Shown here: piece by piece, positions 1-6,490 of the stretch
How the letters are laid out: every line of letters starts with the position of its first letter
How positions within the stretch are numbered: the first letter of the stretch is position 1
From: Rubrobacter sp.
GTDB lineage: Bacteria > Actinomycetota > Rubrobacteria > Rubrobacterales > Rubrobacteraceae
DNA length: 6,620 nt
Reading direction: 5' to 3'
Assembly: GCA_020253895.1 (NCBI GenBank)
Contig: JADDKG010000261.1
Coordinates: 1-6,620 of the forward strand
The notes under the pieces: model-generated
Seen by the model: the letters and a program-made list of their open reading frames with translations, nothing else
The model's database searches: none
Told to the model about the DNA's origin: nothing
Program-made: the position numbers and the translations under genes

Positions 1-436
1 CGGCGACCGCGTGAGGATCGCCGGTCGCGTGTCCGGCCCTGAGCTGGTCCGGCTCTACCGGAAGAGCTCGGTCTTTTGCCTTCCCGCCGTCGTGGATCGG
101 CGGGGATGCACCGAGGGGCTCGGCGTGGTGATTGTTGAGGCCATGAATCATGGCCTCCCGGTGGTCGCCAGCCGGGTGGGCGGAATCCCGGATGTCGTCG
201 TCCACGGCGAGACCGGGCTGCTCGTGAAGCCGGGAGATCCCGAGGCTCTTGCCCGGGCCCTGCTGAGGCTGCTTGGGGATCCCGCGCTCGCCCGCAGGAT
301 GGGGGAGGCGGGCCGCAGCCGGGCCGCGCGGTTGTTTTCCTGGGAGCGTGTTGTCGAGGACCATCTGGCCCTCTACAAGAAGGTCATAGAGGGAGGTCCG
401 TGCGCTGGATCTCCACCCTTCCGGAGGGGACCCTGA
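1..436 (+). CDS. GT4-family glycosyltransferase, C-terminal part (5' truncated by window edge)
   Basis: This is the C-terminal nucleotide-sugar-binding half of a GT-B fold, GT4-family (RfaB/WcaL-like) glycosyltransferase. Such enzymes move a sugar from an activated donor onto a lipid, glycan or small-molecule acceptor at the cytoplasmic face of the membrane. The frame is already open at base 2, so the GTG at 11 is internal and the true start lies outside the window. Numbered from that GTG, the family EX7E motif is present as E35 to E43 (EGLGVVIVE), followed by EAMNHGLPVVASRVGGIPDV and the HGETGLLVKPGD loop that contacts the donor. The domain ends with a normal terminal helix (FSWERVVEDHLALYKKVI, about residues 109-126). 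The last 15 or so residues are a Gly/Pro/Arg-rich tail that overlaps the convergent phoD gene. Donor and acceptor cannot be told from this fragment. It may belong to an exopolysaccharide or cell-envelope cluster to the left. Confidence 0.88.
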   Translation, partial: GDRVRIAGRVSGPELVRLYRKSSVFCLPAVVDRRGCTEGLGVVIVEAMNHGLPVVASRVGGIPDVVVHGETGLLVKPGDPEALARALLRLLGDPALARRMGEAGRSRAARLFSWERVVEDHLALYKKVIEGGPCAGSPPFRRGP

Positions 437-2147
437 AGCGAGCCAGAGCCCTGGCCTGCGGGTTCTTCAAGGGTTCCCGGATGGTCTCCACGTGCTTCAT
501 AGTGCAGACAAGCTCCTGTTTTGTAACCTCGATCAAGTTGTAGCCGTGCGTCGAGGAGTTGAAAAACTCGTAGTGAGGATTGCTGACCCGCAGTGCAGCC
601 TCCAGTCCCGCGGGGTTCTTTACCGCCGGCCCGGTATCGGATTGTCCGAGGCGTACTATCTCGTACAGGTTAGAGGAGGTTACCGAACCTCCTACAAAAC
701 AGACCCCGACGGCGTTCGGCGGCTTATTCGAGAGGTTCTCGTAATCCTCTTTGACGTAGCCGGCGGCAAAGGAGTGGATGTCGCCCGTTATGATCACAAA
801 GTTTTTTACTCCGGCTCGTCGGATCCTGCGCGCTATCTCGGCCCGCTCCGCCTGGTAACCGTCCCACTGATCCAGGGTCAGGTAGACGCCGCCCGGAAGG
901 TTAGAGGGAGGCACGTCTGGCAAGATGCCTCTGGCGGCCCCGAGAAAGGTGTTTAGAACCTTTGTCTGCATAAACTGCACCTCGTTGCCCCAGATCTTCC
1001 AGGTGCTGCGGGAGTCCGTGATCTTCTTCAGGAAGAACTCCTTCTGTTTCGCGCCGAGCATGGTGCGTCCGGGGGCCCTCTCCCGGCCGCAACCCGGGGT
1101 TACGTAACGTCTGCTGGTCTCAAGACCGCATGGCGGGCCGTCGCGGTAGAGCCGCTCGTCGGTGATGACCAGGGTGGCCAGGCGTCCAAAGTCGAAGGCG
1201 CGATAGATCACGATCTGTTCCAGGGGGCTCTTTGACGGGTCGTAGTAGACCCCTACCGGGTTGAACTCCACCCAGGCCCGGTTGGCCGCTGCCCGGCGGG
1301 CCGGGTCGCGGACTTCTCCTGCGGCGTCGGGCGCAAAGAACCTGAAAGAGTCGTTGGCGAACTCGTGGTCGTCCCAGGTCATGATAAAGGCGAAGTTCTC
1401 GTGCACCCGCTGCAGGTTGCGGTCCGACTTGTACTTTCTGTACAGAAAGCGGTAGTCCTTGAGCGTGTCGGCCTCTCCCGGACTGCCGGAGCCGATGGCC
1501 GATGGGGGTATACGCCGTTCCGGCGGTCCCCCTCCCTGGAAGCTCTCCTCGGCGACGGTTTCGTAGATGTAGTCCCCCAGATGCACCACAAAGTCTACCT
1601 GCTCCCGGGCCAGGGCGCCTAAGGCATTGTAGTAGCCGTTTGTGTAGTCCTGGCAGGAGACGTAGGCGAAGCGCAGGCGACCGGGATCGCTGTCAGGTGC
1701 CGGCAGGGTCTTGAACCTCCCGGTCCTGCTTACCGCGCCATCGTAGTAGAAGCGGTAGCGGTACTTCCGGAACGGCCTGAGCTCCGGCCTCTGGAGCTGA
1801 ACCTTGACGGTGTAGTCTCTTTCCGGTCCGGTTCGCGCCGTCCCGCTCAGAAGCGGGTTCCTGAATGCTTCGGCGTCGCTCCTGCCATCATCGGGAGCGA
1901 TCCTGTACCCCACCTGGACCCTGCCTCCTCCCCGCGGCGGCTTGAGGCGGGTCCAGAGCACTATGCCGTCTGGCCGGGGATCGCCGGAGGCCACACTCTG
2001 CGGAAAGCGTTCCGGCGCTACCCTGGAGGCCCTGAAAAGATCACGCGCCTCCGCACTGCCGGTCCCGGCCCATACCACCACGCCGGCAGCCAGGGAATAC
2101 TTGAGGAACCGGAGCCGGCTTACGCAGATCTCCTCCAGATGGTCCAA
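384..2147 (-). CDS. phoD: Secreted PhoD-family alkaline phosphatase / phosphodiesterase
   Basis: PhoD enzymes are exported Fe3+/Ca2+ phosphoesterases that release phosphate from mono- and diesters. The 587 residues show the family order: an N-terminal signal region (about 10-34); the PhoD N-domain with FPQSVASGDPRPDGIVLWTR (48-67); then the catalytic domain with SCQDYTNGYY (Cys165, equivalent to the iron-ligand Cys of Bacillus PhoD), GDYIYE (Asp192, Tyr195), WDDHEFANDS (258-267), WGNEV (386-390, Asn388), TGDIH (Asp456, His458) and a SVTSSN segment (488-493). Cys340 and Cys354 may form a disulfide after export. The start is TTG, chosen because AGAGGAGG ends 9 bases upstream and no ATG or GTG occurs in frame before the signal peptide. 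The N-terminus reads SRLRFLK, a Tat-like motif with Leu in place of the second Arg. It is probably transcribed from its own promoter with a Pho-box-like element. The last 17 codons overlap the convergent glycosyltransferase gene. GC looks lower than in genes to the right. Confidence 0.93.
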   Translation of the reverse strand: MDHLEEICVSRLRFLKYSLAAGVVVWAGTGSAEARDLFRASRVAPERFPQSVASGDPRPDGIVLWTRLKPPRGGGRVQVGYRIAPDDGRSDAEAFRNPLLSGTARTGPERDYTVKVQLQRPELRPFRKYRYRFYYDGAVSRTGRFKTLPAPDSDPGRLRFAYVSCQDYTNGYYNALGALAREQVDFVVHLGDYIYETVAEESFQGGGPPERRIPPSAIGSGSPGEADTLKDYRFLYRKYKSDRNLQRVHENFAFIMTWDDHEFANDSFRFFAPDAAGEVRDPARRAAANRAWVEFNPVGVYYDPSKSPLEQIVIYRAFDFGRLATLVITDERLYRDGPPCGLETSRRYVTPGCGRERAPGRTMLGAKQKEFFLKKITDSRSTWKIWGNEVQFMQTKVLNTFLGAARGILPDVPPSNLPGGVYLTLDQWDGYQAERAEIARRIRRAGVKNFVIITGDIHSFAAGYVKEDYENLSNKPPNAVGVCFVGGSVTSSNLYEIVRLGQSDTGPAVKNPAGLEAALRVSNPHYEFFNSSTHGYNLIEVTKQELVCTMKHVETIREPLKNPQARALARFRVPSGRVEIQRTDLPL

Positions 2148-2156
2148 TTTCTGGTG

Positions 2157-2164
2157 CCTCCTCT
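2157..2164 (-). promoter_or_regulatory. Ribosome binding site of phoD, decides the TTG start
   Basis: On the minus strand AGAGGAGG lies 9 bases before the TTG at 2147-2145. It is close to a perfect anti-Shine-Dalgarno match, and it supports TTG as the start although no ATG or GTG is available nearby. Confidence 0.8.
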
Positions 2165-2185
2165 GCCCGTTGCTCTGCGCAGGGC

Positions 2186-2191
2186 AGTCTA
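2186..2191 (-). promoter_or_regulatory. Candidate -10 element of phoD
   Basis: The minus strand reads TAGACT here, which fits the TANNNT pattern and matches 4 of 6 bases of TATAAT. It would place transcription start near 2179 and give a leader of about 30 bases containing the Shine-Dalgarno sequence. No good -35 hexamer is seen 17 bases upstream. Instead that position falls within the last unit of the Pho-box-like repeat, as expected for an activator-dependent promoter. This is an inference from pattern only. Confidence 0.35.
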
Positions 2192-2207
2192 GCGCCGCCT
2201 CAGGCTC

Positions 2208-2240
2208 GACGGGTTAAAAGAAGGAGAACTCTCCGTTAAA
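2208..2240 (-). promoter_or_regulatory. Candidate Pho box: three 11-base direct repeat units upstream of phoD
   Basis: Read on the minus strand, three consecutive 11-base units are TTTAACGGAGA (2240-2230), GTTCTCCTTCT (2229-2219) and TTTAACCCGTC (2218-2208). Units 1 and 3 share TTTAAC exactly 22 bases apart. All three have TT at positions 2-3. Units 1 and 3 also have A at position 5, and C follows at position 6 in all three. Against the published Streptomyces PHO-box unit as I recall it, G(G/T)TCAYYYR(G/C)G, they match at about 6, 8 and 7 of 11 positions. The 11-base period is the known spacing for PhoP/PhoB-type regulators. The element sits about 60-93 bases upstream of the phoD start and just upstream of the candidate -10. 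The same bases overlap a weak terminator-like hairpin of trpB2, which is the competing explanation. Confidence 0.4.
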
Positions 2241-2245
2241 GAGAG
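2216..2245 (-). terminator. Weak possible intrinsic terminator after trpB2
   Basis: On the minus strand, 14 bases after the trpB2 stop codon, CTCTC (2245-2241) can pair with GAGAG (2233-2229) across a 7-base loop. The following stretch 2228-2216 has 9 T in 13 bases. A 5-bp stem is short for an intrinsic terminator. The stretch also overlaps the Pho-box-like repeats, so only one of the two readings may be right. Confidence 0.25.
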
Positions 2246-2259
2246 GGGGACCTTGTCCT

Positions 2260-3612
2260 TCAGGTCGGGAGCCCCTCGAGCGCCCGGTCTATCTCCTCCT
2301 GCGAGAGCTCCAGGTCCACGAGCTCCCCGGCCAGGTAGCGCTCGTAAGCCGCCAGGTCGAAGTGCCCGTGGCCGCACATGTTGAAGAGGATCACGCGCTC
2401 CTCCCCGGCCTCCTTCGCCTCGAGCGCGAGGTCCATCGCCGCCTTTATCGCGTGGTTGACCTCCGGCGCGGGGACTATGCCCTCGGCCCGCGCGAACGCG
2501 ACCCCGGCCTCGAAGGTCTCGTTCTGCAGGTAGGCGCGCGCCTCCACGAGCCCCTCGTGCACCAGGGCGGAGAGGATCGGCGAGTCCCCGTGGTACCTTA
2601 GGCCCCCGGCGTGTATGCCCGCCGGCACGAAGGAGTGCCCGAGCGTGTACATCTTCATCAGGGGCGTGGTGCCCGCGGTGTCGCCGAAGTCGTAGGTGAA
2701 GCGCCCCTTGGTGAGCGTCGGGCAGGAGGCGGGCTCCACGGCGACGAAGCGGGTGTTGCGGCCTCCCCGCAGGTTCTCGCGCAGGAACGGGAAGGCGATC
2801 CCGCCGAAGTTGGAGCCGCCGCCCGCGCAGCCGACGACCACGTCGGGGTACTCGCCGGCGAGCTCCATCTGCCGTATGGCCTCCTGCCCGATCACGGTCT
2901 GGTGCAACAGCACGTGGTTGAGGACGCTCCCGAGCGAGTACTTCGCGTCCTCGCTCCCGACCGCGTCCTCTACGGCCTCCGAGATGGCTATGCCCAGGGA
3001 GCCGGGGGAGTCGGGGTGCTCCTCGAGGACGGCGCGCCCGGCTTGCGTCAGGCCGGTCGGGCTCGCGTGGACGTCCGCCCCGTAGGTCTGCATCATGATC
3101 CGGCGGTAGGGCTTCTGGTCGTAGGAGACGCGCACCATGTAGACGGTGCACTCCAGCCCGAACTGCTCGCAGGCGAAGGCCAGGGAAGAGCCCCACTGGC
3201 CCGCCCCGGTCTCGGTGGTCAGGCGGCGTACGCCCTCCTCGCGGTTGTAGTAGGCTTGGGGGACGGCGGTGTTGGGCTTGTGGCTTCCGGTGGGGGAGAC
3301 GCCCTCGTACTTGTAGTAGATGTGGGCGGGGGTGTCGAGGAGCCGCTCGAGGCGCCGGGCGCGGAAAAGGGGCGTGGGGCGCCAGAGGCCGTAGATCTCG
3401 CGCACCTCCTCCGGGATGGGGACGTGGGGCTCGGCCGTGACCTCCTGCTCGATGATGGCGCGCGGGAAGATCGGGGCGAAGGCCTCCGGTCCCACCGGCT
3501 CGCGGGTGGCCGGGTCGAGCGGCGGCTCCAGCGCGAACGGCAGGTCCGGCACGATGTTGTACCAGCTCTCCGGGATGTGCTCGTCGCCGAGAACGAACTT
3601 CGTGGGCTCCAC
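2260..3612 (-). CDS. trpB: TrpB2-class tryptophan synthase beta chain (PLP-dependent)
   Basis: This is a cytoplasmic PLP enzyme that joins indole and L-serine into L-tryptophan. At 450 residues it is longer than classical TrpB1 (about 400) and has the marks of the TrpB2 (trpB-related) branch: an N-terminal extension with [13 protein letters not shown] (13-25), the PLP-lysine motif as [10 protein letters not shown] with Lys112, ETGAGQWG (134-141; TrpB1 usually has His where Trp140 lies) with the catalytic Glu134, and the phosphate-cup GGGSN (264-268). All catalytic residues are present. The start is GTG, with GGAGG 7 bases upstream and a family-typical N-terminus. No trpA or other trp gene is adjacent. 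The upstream neighbour ends in a strong terminator, so this is probably a separate unit. TrpB2 proteins are known to use free indole poorly coupled to TrpA, so indole salvage is a possible role. If no other trpB exists in the genome, it would be the biosynthetic enzyme. Confidence 0.95.
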   Translation of the reverse strand: MEPTKFVLGDEHIPESWYNIVPDLPFALEPPLDPATREPVGPEAFAPIFPRAIIEQEVTAEPHVPIPEEVREIYGLWRPTPLFRARRLERLLDTPAHIYYKYEGVSPTGSHKPNTAVPQAYYNREEGVRRLTTETGAGQWGSSLAFACEQFGLECTVYMVRVSYDQKPYRRIMMQTYGADVHASPTGLTQAGRAVLEEHPDSPGSLGIAISEAVEDAVGSEDAKYSLGSVLNHVLLHQTVIGQEAIRQMELAGEYPDVVVGCAGGGSNFGGIAFPFLRENLRGGRNTRFVAVEPASCPTLTKGRFTYDFGDTAGTTPLMKMYTLGHSFVPAGIHAGGLRYHGDSPILSALVHEGLVEARAYLQNETFEAGVAFARAEGIVPAPEVNHAIKAAMDLALEAKEAGEERVILFNMCGHGHFDLAAYERYLAGELVDLELSQEEIDRALEGLPT

Positions 3613-3619
3613 GCGAAAA

Positions 3620-3624
3620 CCTCC
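3620..3624 (-). promoter_or_regulatory. Ribosome binding site of trpB2, supports the GTG start
   Basis: GGAGG on the minus strand lies 7 bases before the GTG at 3612. Spacing and match are good, and the resulting N-terminus agrees with the TrpB2 family. Confidence 0.75.
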
Positions 3625-3635
3625 GGTCCGTCTTT

Positions 3636-3650
3636 AGCTGGCCCCCAGCT
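3636..3650 (-). promoter_or_regulatory. Small inverted repeat in the trpB2 leader
   Basis: AGCTGG and CCAGCT pair in a 6-bp stem around a 3-base loop, 11 bases upstream of the trpB2 Shine-Dalgarno sequence. It could be an operator or a leader hairpin. No leader peptide with Trp codons and no T-box hallmark is visible in this gap. I could not identify a confident promoter between it and the terminator at 3698-3725. Confidence 0.25.
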
Positions 3651-3697
3651 TACATCCTCTCCCGCCGCGGCATCCAGGAGGCAGCGGGTGCGGCAAA

Positions 3698-3725
3698 GGG
3701 CGCGCTCTGTACACAGAGCGCGCCC
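3698..3725 (-). terminator. GC-rich terminator hairpin after the 5'-nucleotidase gene
   Basis: A near-perfect palindrome has two 13-base arms, 3698-3710 and 3713-3725 (GGGCGCGCTCTGT and its complement). Allowing a four-base loop, this is a 12-bp stem. It begins 25 bases after the nucleotidase stop codon on the minus strand and is followed by only three T residues (TTTGCC). That is a common form in high-GC bacteria, where strong stems terminate with little or no U tract. It probably ends the GDPD/nucleotidase operon and isolates trpB2. Confidence 0.75.
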
Positions 3726-3750
3726 GGAAAGCGGACCGCCCGCCGCGCGC

Positions 3751-5439
3751 TTATCCCTCCCGCGTGATCCTCGGGTTCGCGAACGGGTCCGGGGCCTCGA
3801 AGGGCTGCGGGAGGCCGTCTATGTACGCCTCGAGCGCCTCGAGGTCGCTGCCGAGGGTCTGCTGGTTTCTGCCCTCCTTGAAGACCGTAAAGCCGTCGCC
3901 GCCGGTCGCGATAAAGCTGTTGGCTGCGACGGTGTAGGTGGCGGAGCGGTCTATCGGGGTGCCGTTCGGGAGGGTGACGCTCGTTATCCGCTGCCCGGCG
4001 GGCCGCGAGGCGTCGTAGGAGAAGCGCAGGCCGCTCACCTGCAGGATGCGGGTCCTCGGGTTGCCGCTGGGGTCGGTCTGGAACTGCTGCTCGAGGAGCG
4101 CGTAGATCTGGTCCCCGGTGAGCTCCATCCGCGCCACCTGGTTGTCGAAGGGCTGCACCGCGAACAGCTCCCCGAAGGTGACCTCGCCCGCCGCTATGTC
4201 GGCCCGGATGCCGCCGGGGTTCATGAAGGCGAAGTCGGCGTCGGCGTACGCCCTCTGCGCGTCGGCGATGAGGTCCCCGAGCGCGCTCTCGCCCGCCGGC
4301 GTGGTCGTGCGGGTTATGTCCTCGGCGGCGACCCCGACGACCCGGTTGGCGACCGGGGCTATCTTCCGCTCGTACTCGGCGACGAGGGCGGCGACCTCCG
4401 GGTCGGGCGCGATGGCGTCCCGGTAGGTGGTTATGACCTCGGCCTCGGCGCCTACGACGTCCTTCGTCTTGCGGTCTATGCGCAGGTCCACGTCCTCTAC
4501 CGCGGTGCCGAAGCTGTAGGCCTGGACCAGCAGCTTGCCGTCGACGCGGGTGTCCATGAAGCTGTGGCTGTGCCCGGCGATGACCGCGTCCACCGCGTCG
4601 CTCATCTGCGCCGTCTCGGTCGCGACCTCGCCCGTCGCGGTCTGCCCGCTCTGGAAGCCGCCCGAGTGGGCGAGCACGACTATCGCCTCCACGCCCCTCT
4701 TCCTGAGCTCGGGGACGTAGCGGTTCACGGTGTCGGAGATGTCGAGGAAGTCGAAGGGGGCGACGGCGTCGGGGATGACGATCTGCTCGGTCTCCGGCGT
4801 CACCACCCCGATAAAGCCGATCTTCACGCCCTTGCGCTTGATAACCGCGTAGGGCGGCAGGATCGGGTCGTCCGTGCCGGCCCAGACGGTGTTGGCGGCG
4901 ATGTAGGGGAAGTCCGCGCCGGGGAAGTCGGGGTCGGAGGTGTTCACCGGCTCTCCGTCGGGGCCGGTCTTGAACTGGTTGCCGTCGGTCCTCTGCCCGC
5001 CCTCGATGAGGCGGAACATCTCGGTCTTGCCCTCGTCGAACTCGTGGTTGCCCAAGGTCCCGAGGTCGAGGTCCATCAGGTTCATCGCGTAGACGGCGGG
5101 CTCGTCGTGGAAGTAGCTCGAGATCAGGGGCGACCCCCCGACGGAGTCCCCGGCGTGGATGCGGATGGTGCCTCTGGGGTTCTCCCGCTCCTCGCGGTCG
5201 AGGTAGGCGGCCAGGTACCCGGCGCCGCCGACCGGGCGCCCGTCCACGCTGCGCGGCGACTGCAGCCAGCCGTGGAAGTCGTTGAAGCCCAGGATCTGGA
5301 CCTCCACGATCCTGCCCTCCGGCGCGGGCTTGCTCTTCTCCGGTCTGGACTCGGCATCCGCCGCCCAGACGACAGACAACGCGAGCGCCAGCGCCGCGGC
5401 GAGCGCGACTAGGGCGCTCGTGGATCTGCTCTTCGTCAT
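3751..5439 (-). CDS. Secreted 5'-nucleotidase / 2',3'-cyclic phosphodiesterase family protein (UshA/YfkN-like)
   Basis: This is an exported two-domain nucleotidase that removes phosphate from extracellular nucleotides; some relatives also open 2',3'-cyclic nucleotides. Residues 1-29 form a signal peptide (basic start, Ala/Leu-rich core, WAADA end). The calcineurin-like metal site is complete: GFNDFHG (Asp54, His56), AGDSVGG (Asp98), LGNHEFDEG (Asn131, His132), LAHSGG (His258) and AGHSHSF (His290, His292). The C-terminal 5'-nucleotidase domain (about 365-520) carries SALGDLIADA, MNPGGIRADI (406-415), PFDNQV (430-435) and NSFIATGGDGF (507-517), with Phe431 and Phe509 as likely base-stacking residues. 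The length of 562 residues is normal for the family. No LPXTG anchor or C-terminal membrane helix is seen, so it is probably released or loosely held. ATG start with GGAGGA beginning right after the stop of the upstream GDPD gene; the two are almost certainly co-transcribed. The exact substrate cannot be read from sequence. Confidence 0.93.
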   Translation of the reverse strand: MTKSRSTSALVALAAALALALSVVWAADAESRPEKSKPAPEGRIVEVQILGFNDFHGWLQSPRSVDGRPVGGAGYLAAYLDREERENPRGTIRIHAGDSVGGSPLISSYFHDEPAVYAMNLMDLDLGTLGNHEFDEGKTEMFRLIEGGQRTDGNQFKTGPDGEPVNTSDPDFPGADFPYIAANTVWAGTDDPILPPYAVIKRKGVKIGFIGVVTPETEQIVIPDAVAPFDFLDISDTVNRYVPELRKRGVEAIVVLAHSGGFQSGQTATGEVATETAQMSDAVDAVIAGHSHSFMDTRVDGKLLVQAYSFGTAVEDVDLRIDRKTKDVVGAEAEVITTYRDAIAPDPEVAALVAEYERKIAPVANRVVGVAAEDITRTTTPAGESALGDLIADAQRAYADADFAFMNPGGIRADIAAGEVTFGELFAVQPFDNQVARMELTGDQIYALLEQQFQTDPSGNPRTRILQVSGLRFSYDASRPAGQRITSVTLPNGTPIDRSATYTVAANSFIATGGDGFTVFKEGRNQQTLGSDLEALEAYIDGLPQPFEAPDPFANPRITREG

Positions 5440-5452
5440 CCGTTCCTCCCTA
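5440..5452 (-). promoter_or_regulatory. Stop codon / Shine-Dalgarno junction coupling GDPD to nucleotidase
   Basis: On the minus strand the GDPD stop TAG (5452-5450) is followed directly by GGAGGAACGG and the ATG of the nucleotidase gene. The intergenic gap is 10 bases. A ribosome terminating on GDPD covers the next Shine-Dalgarno sequence, so translational coupling or reinitiation is likely. Confidence 0.8.
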
Positions 5453-6463
5453 TATCCCGTCCGATGGCCTACGCTCGTGCCCTCCCGCGCCCCTGCAGGC
5501 GTCGTTGGCCCGCTTGGCGAGGACGGCGGCGTGCTTCCTGCCGTCTACGGCGCTCTTGCCGAGCACCGCGTCGAGCCGGTCGGGGAAGTTCGTGAACATC
5601 CCGTCCACGCCCGCAGCGATGAGCCGCTCCATCTCAGCGCTCTCGTTGACGGTGTAGGGGTGGACGTCGAGGCAGCGGGCGTGGGCCGCCTCCACCAGCG
5701 CGGCGTCCACGTCGTCCTTCGAGGGGCCGATCCCGACCGCGTAGGCCGCGGTGGCGTCGAGCTTGGCCTGGATGGTCTCGCCCGTCTCGGCGCCGGAGAA
5801 GAGCTGTATCAGTGGCAGCGAGGGGTCGAGCGCGTGGACCTTCTGCAGGCTGGCCGGGGAGAACGACTGGATGAGGACCTGCCACCGCTCGGCGGCGGGC
5901 CTCGTGAGCCCGTACTCGTCCATCAGCCGCAGCAGCTCCTCCTCCATCCCGGGTGCGGCCTCGGGGCTCTTGGTCTCGATGTAGTAGTTGACGCTCTTGC
6001 GATACCTCTGGAAGACCTCCTCGAGCGTGGGTATCTTGAGGCCCACGTACTCGGGCCTCGCGTACTGCGGGTACGCCTCGTTGAACCAGCTGCCGACGTC
6101 GCAGGTCTTTATCTGCGCGAGCGTCTTCTCGCGCACGAGGCCCGTGCAGTCGCCGGGTCCGGACTCGGCCGTCGGCCTCGCCGTCCTGTCCAGCGTCTCG
6201 TCGTGCAGGACGACGAGCACGCCGTCGCTGGTCATCTGCAGGTCCTGCTCGATGTAGTCGGCGCCCATCCTGAGCGCCAGGTCGTAGGCTGCGAAGGTGT
6301 GCTCCGGCGCGTACCCGGAGGCTCCCCGGTGCCCGACGTTCAGCACCACGTCCTCTGGCTGCCTCGCCCCGGCGGGCCCGGCGGCGAGCAGGATGGCCGC
6401 CGCCACCGTGGCCGCTACGAGGGCGGAAAGCGCCACCCTTCTCGACGTTGCCGTGCGGTTCAA
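5450..6463 (-). CDS. glpQ: Secreted glycerophosphodiester phosphodiesterase (GlpQ-like GDPD)
   Basis: GDPDs hydrolyse deacylated phospholipids such as glycerophosphocholine to glycerol-3-phosphate and an alcohol. In Gram-positives some also attack teichoic acid. The 337-residue protein has a signal peptide (about 1-33, cleaved near AGA-RQ). It then has a TIM-barrel GDPD domain with VGHRGASGYAPEHT (catalytic His45, Arg46, Glu54), EQDLQMTSDG (metal ligands Glu72, Asp74), VVLHDETLDRT (His87), YIETKS (Glu163, Lys165) and the late signature VNESAEMERL...GVDGMFTNFPD. Cys106 and Cys121 may pair. SRR at 7-9 resembles a Tat motif but lacks the following Phe. After the barrel there is an extra tail of about 40 polar residues. 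The start is TTG with a G-rich AAGGGGG about 4 bases upstream, not a canonical AGGAGG. The alternative GTG at codon 10 has no usable site and would shorten the signal peptide's basic region. It is first in a tight pair with the nucleotidase. Confidence 0.94.
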   Translation of the reverse strand: MNRTATSRRVALSALVAATVAAAILLAAGPAGARQPEDVVLNVGHRGASGYAPEHTFAAYDLALRMGADYIEQDLQMTSDGVLVVLHDETLDRTARPTAESGPGDCTGLVREKTLAQIKTCDVGSWFNEAYPQYARPEYVGLKIPTLEEVFQRYRKSVNYYIETKSPEAAPGMEEELLRLMDEYGLTRPAAERWQVLIQSFSPASLQKVHALDPSLPLIQLFSGAETGETIQAKLDATAAYAVGIGPSKDDVDAALVEAAHARCLDVHPYTVNESAEMERLIAAGVDGMFTNFPDRLDAVLGKSAVDGRKHAAVLAKRANDACRGAGGHERRPSDGI

Positions 6464-6490
6464 ACTTCCCCCTTCCCTAGGTTTGCGACG

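Noticed and set aside
2163..2187. Inverted repeat CTGCCC/GGGCAG immediately upstream of the phoD Shine-Dalgarno sequence, considered as a riboswitch-like or sequestering hairpin.
   Set aside because: The stem is only 6 bp with a 13-base loop. The candidate -10 at 2186-2191 would place the transcript start inside the loop, removing the 5' arm. It does not include the Shine-Dalgarno core.
2189..3196. A 335-codon minus-strand frame inside trpB2.
   Set aside because: It is extremely rich in Arg, Gly, Ala and Pro and is the +1-shifted reading of trpB2, whose own frame has all family motifs.
3613..3697. Possible Trp-responsive attenuator or T-box upstream of trpB2.
   Set aside because: No leader peptide with Trp codons, no T-box motif and no terminator/antiterminator pair is visible in the short gap. 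Only one 6-bp inverted repeat is present.
2611..5412. A 933-codon open frame on the + strand, antisense to trpB2 and the nucleotidase and running through the gap between them.
   Set aside because: The translation is a low-complexity mix of Gly, Val, Leu, Ala, Asp, Glu and Arg with no domain motif. The opposite strand carries two proteins with complete active sites. In about 70% GC DNA with strong third-position bias, antisense frames lack stops by chance.
6476..6481. CCTAGG palindrome before GDPD.
   Set aside because: A six-base palindrome is expected by chance and has no matching partner or context to suggest an operator.
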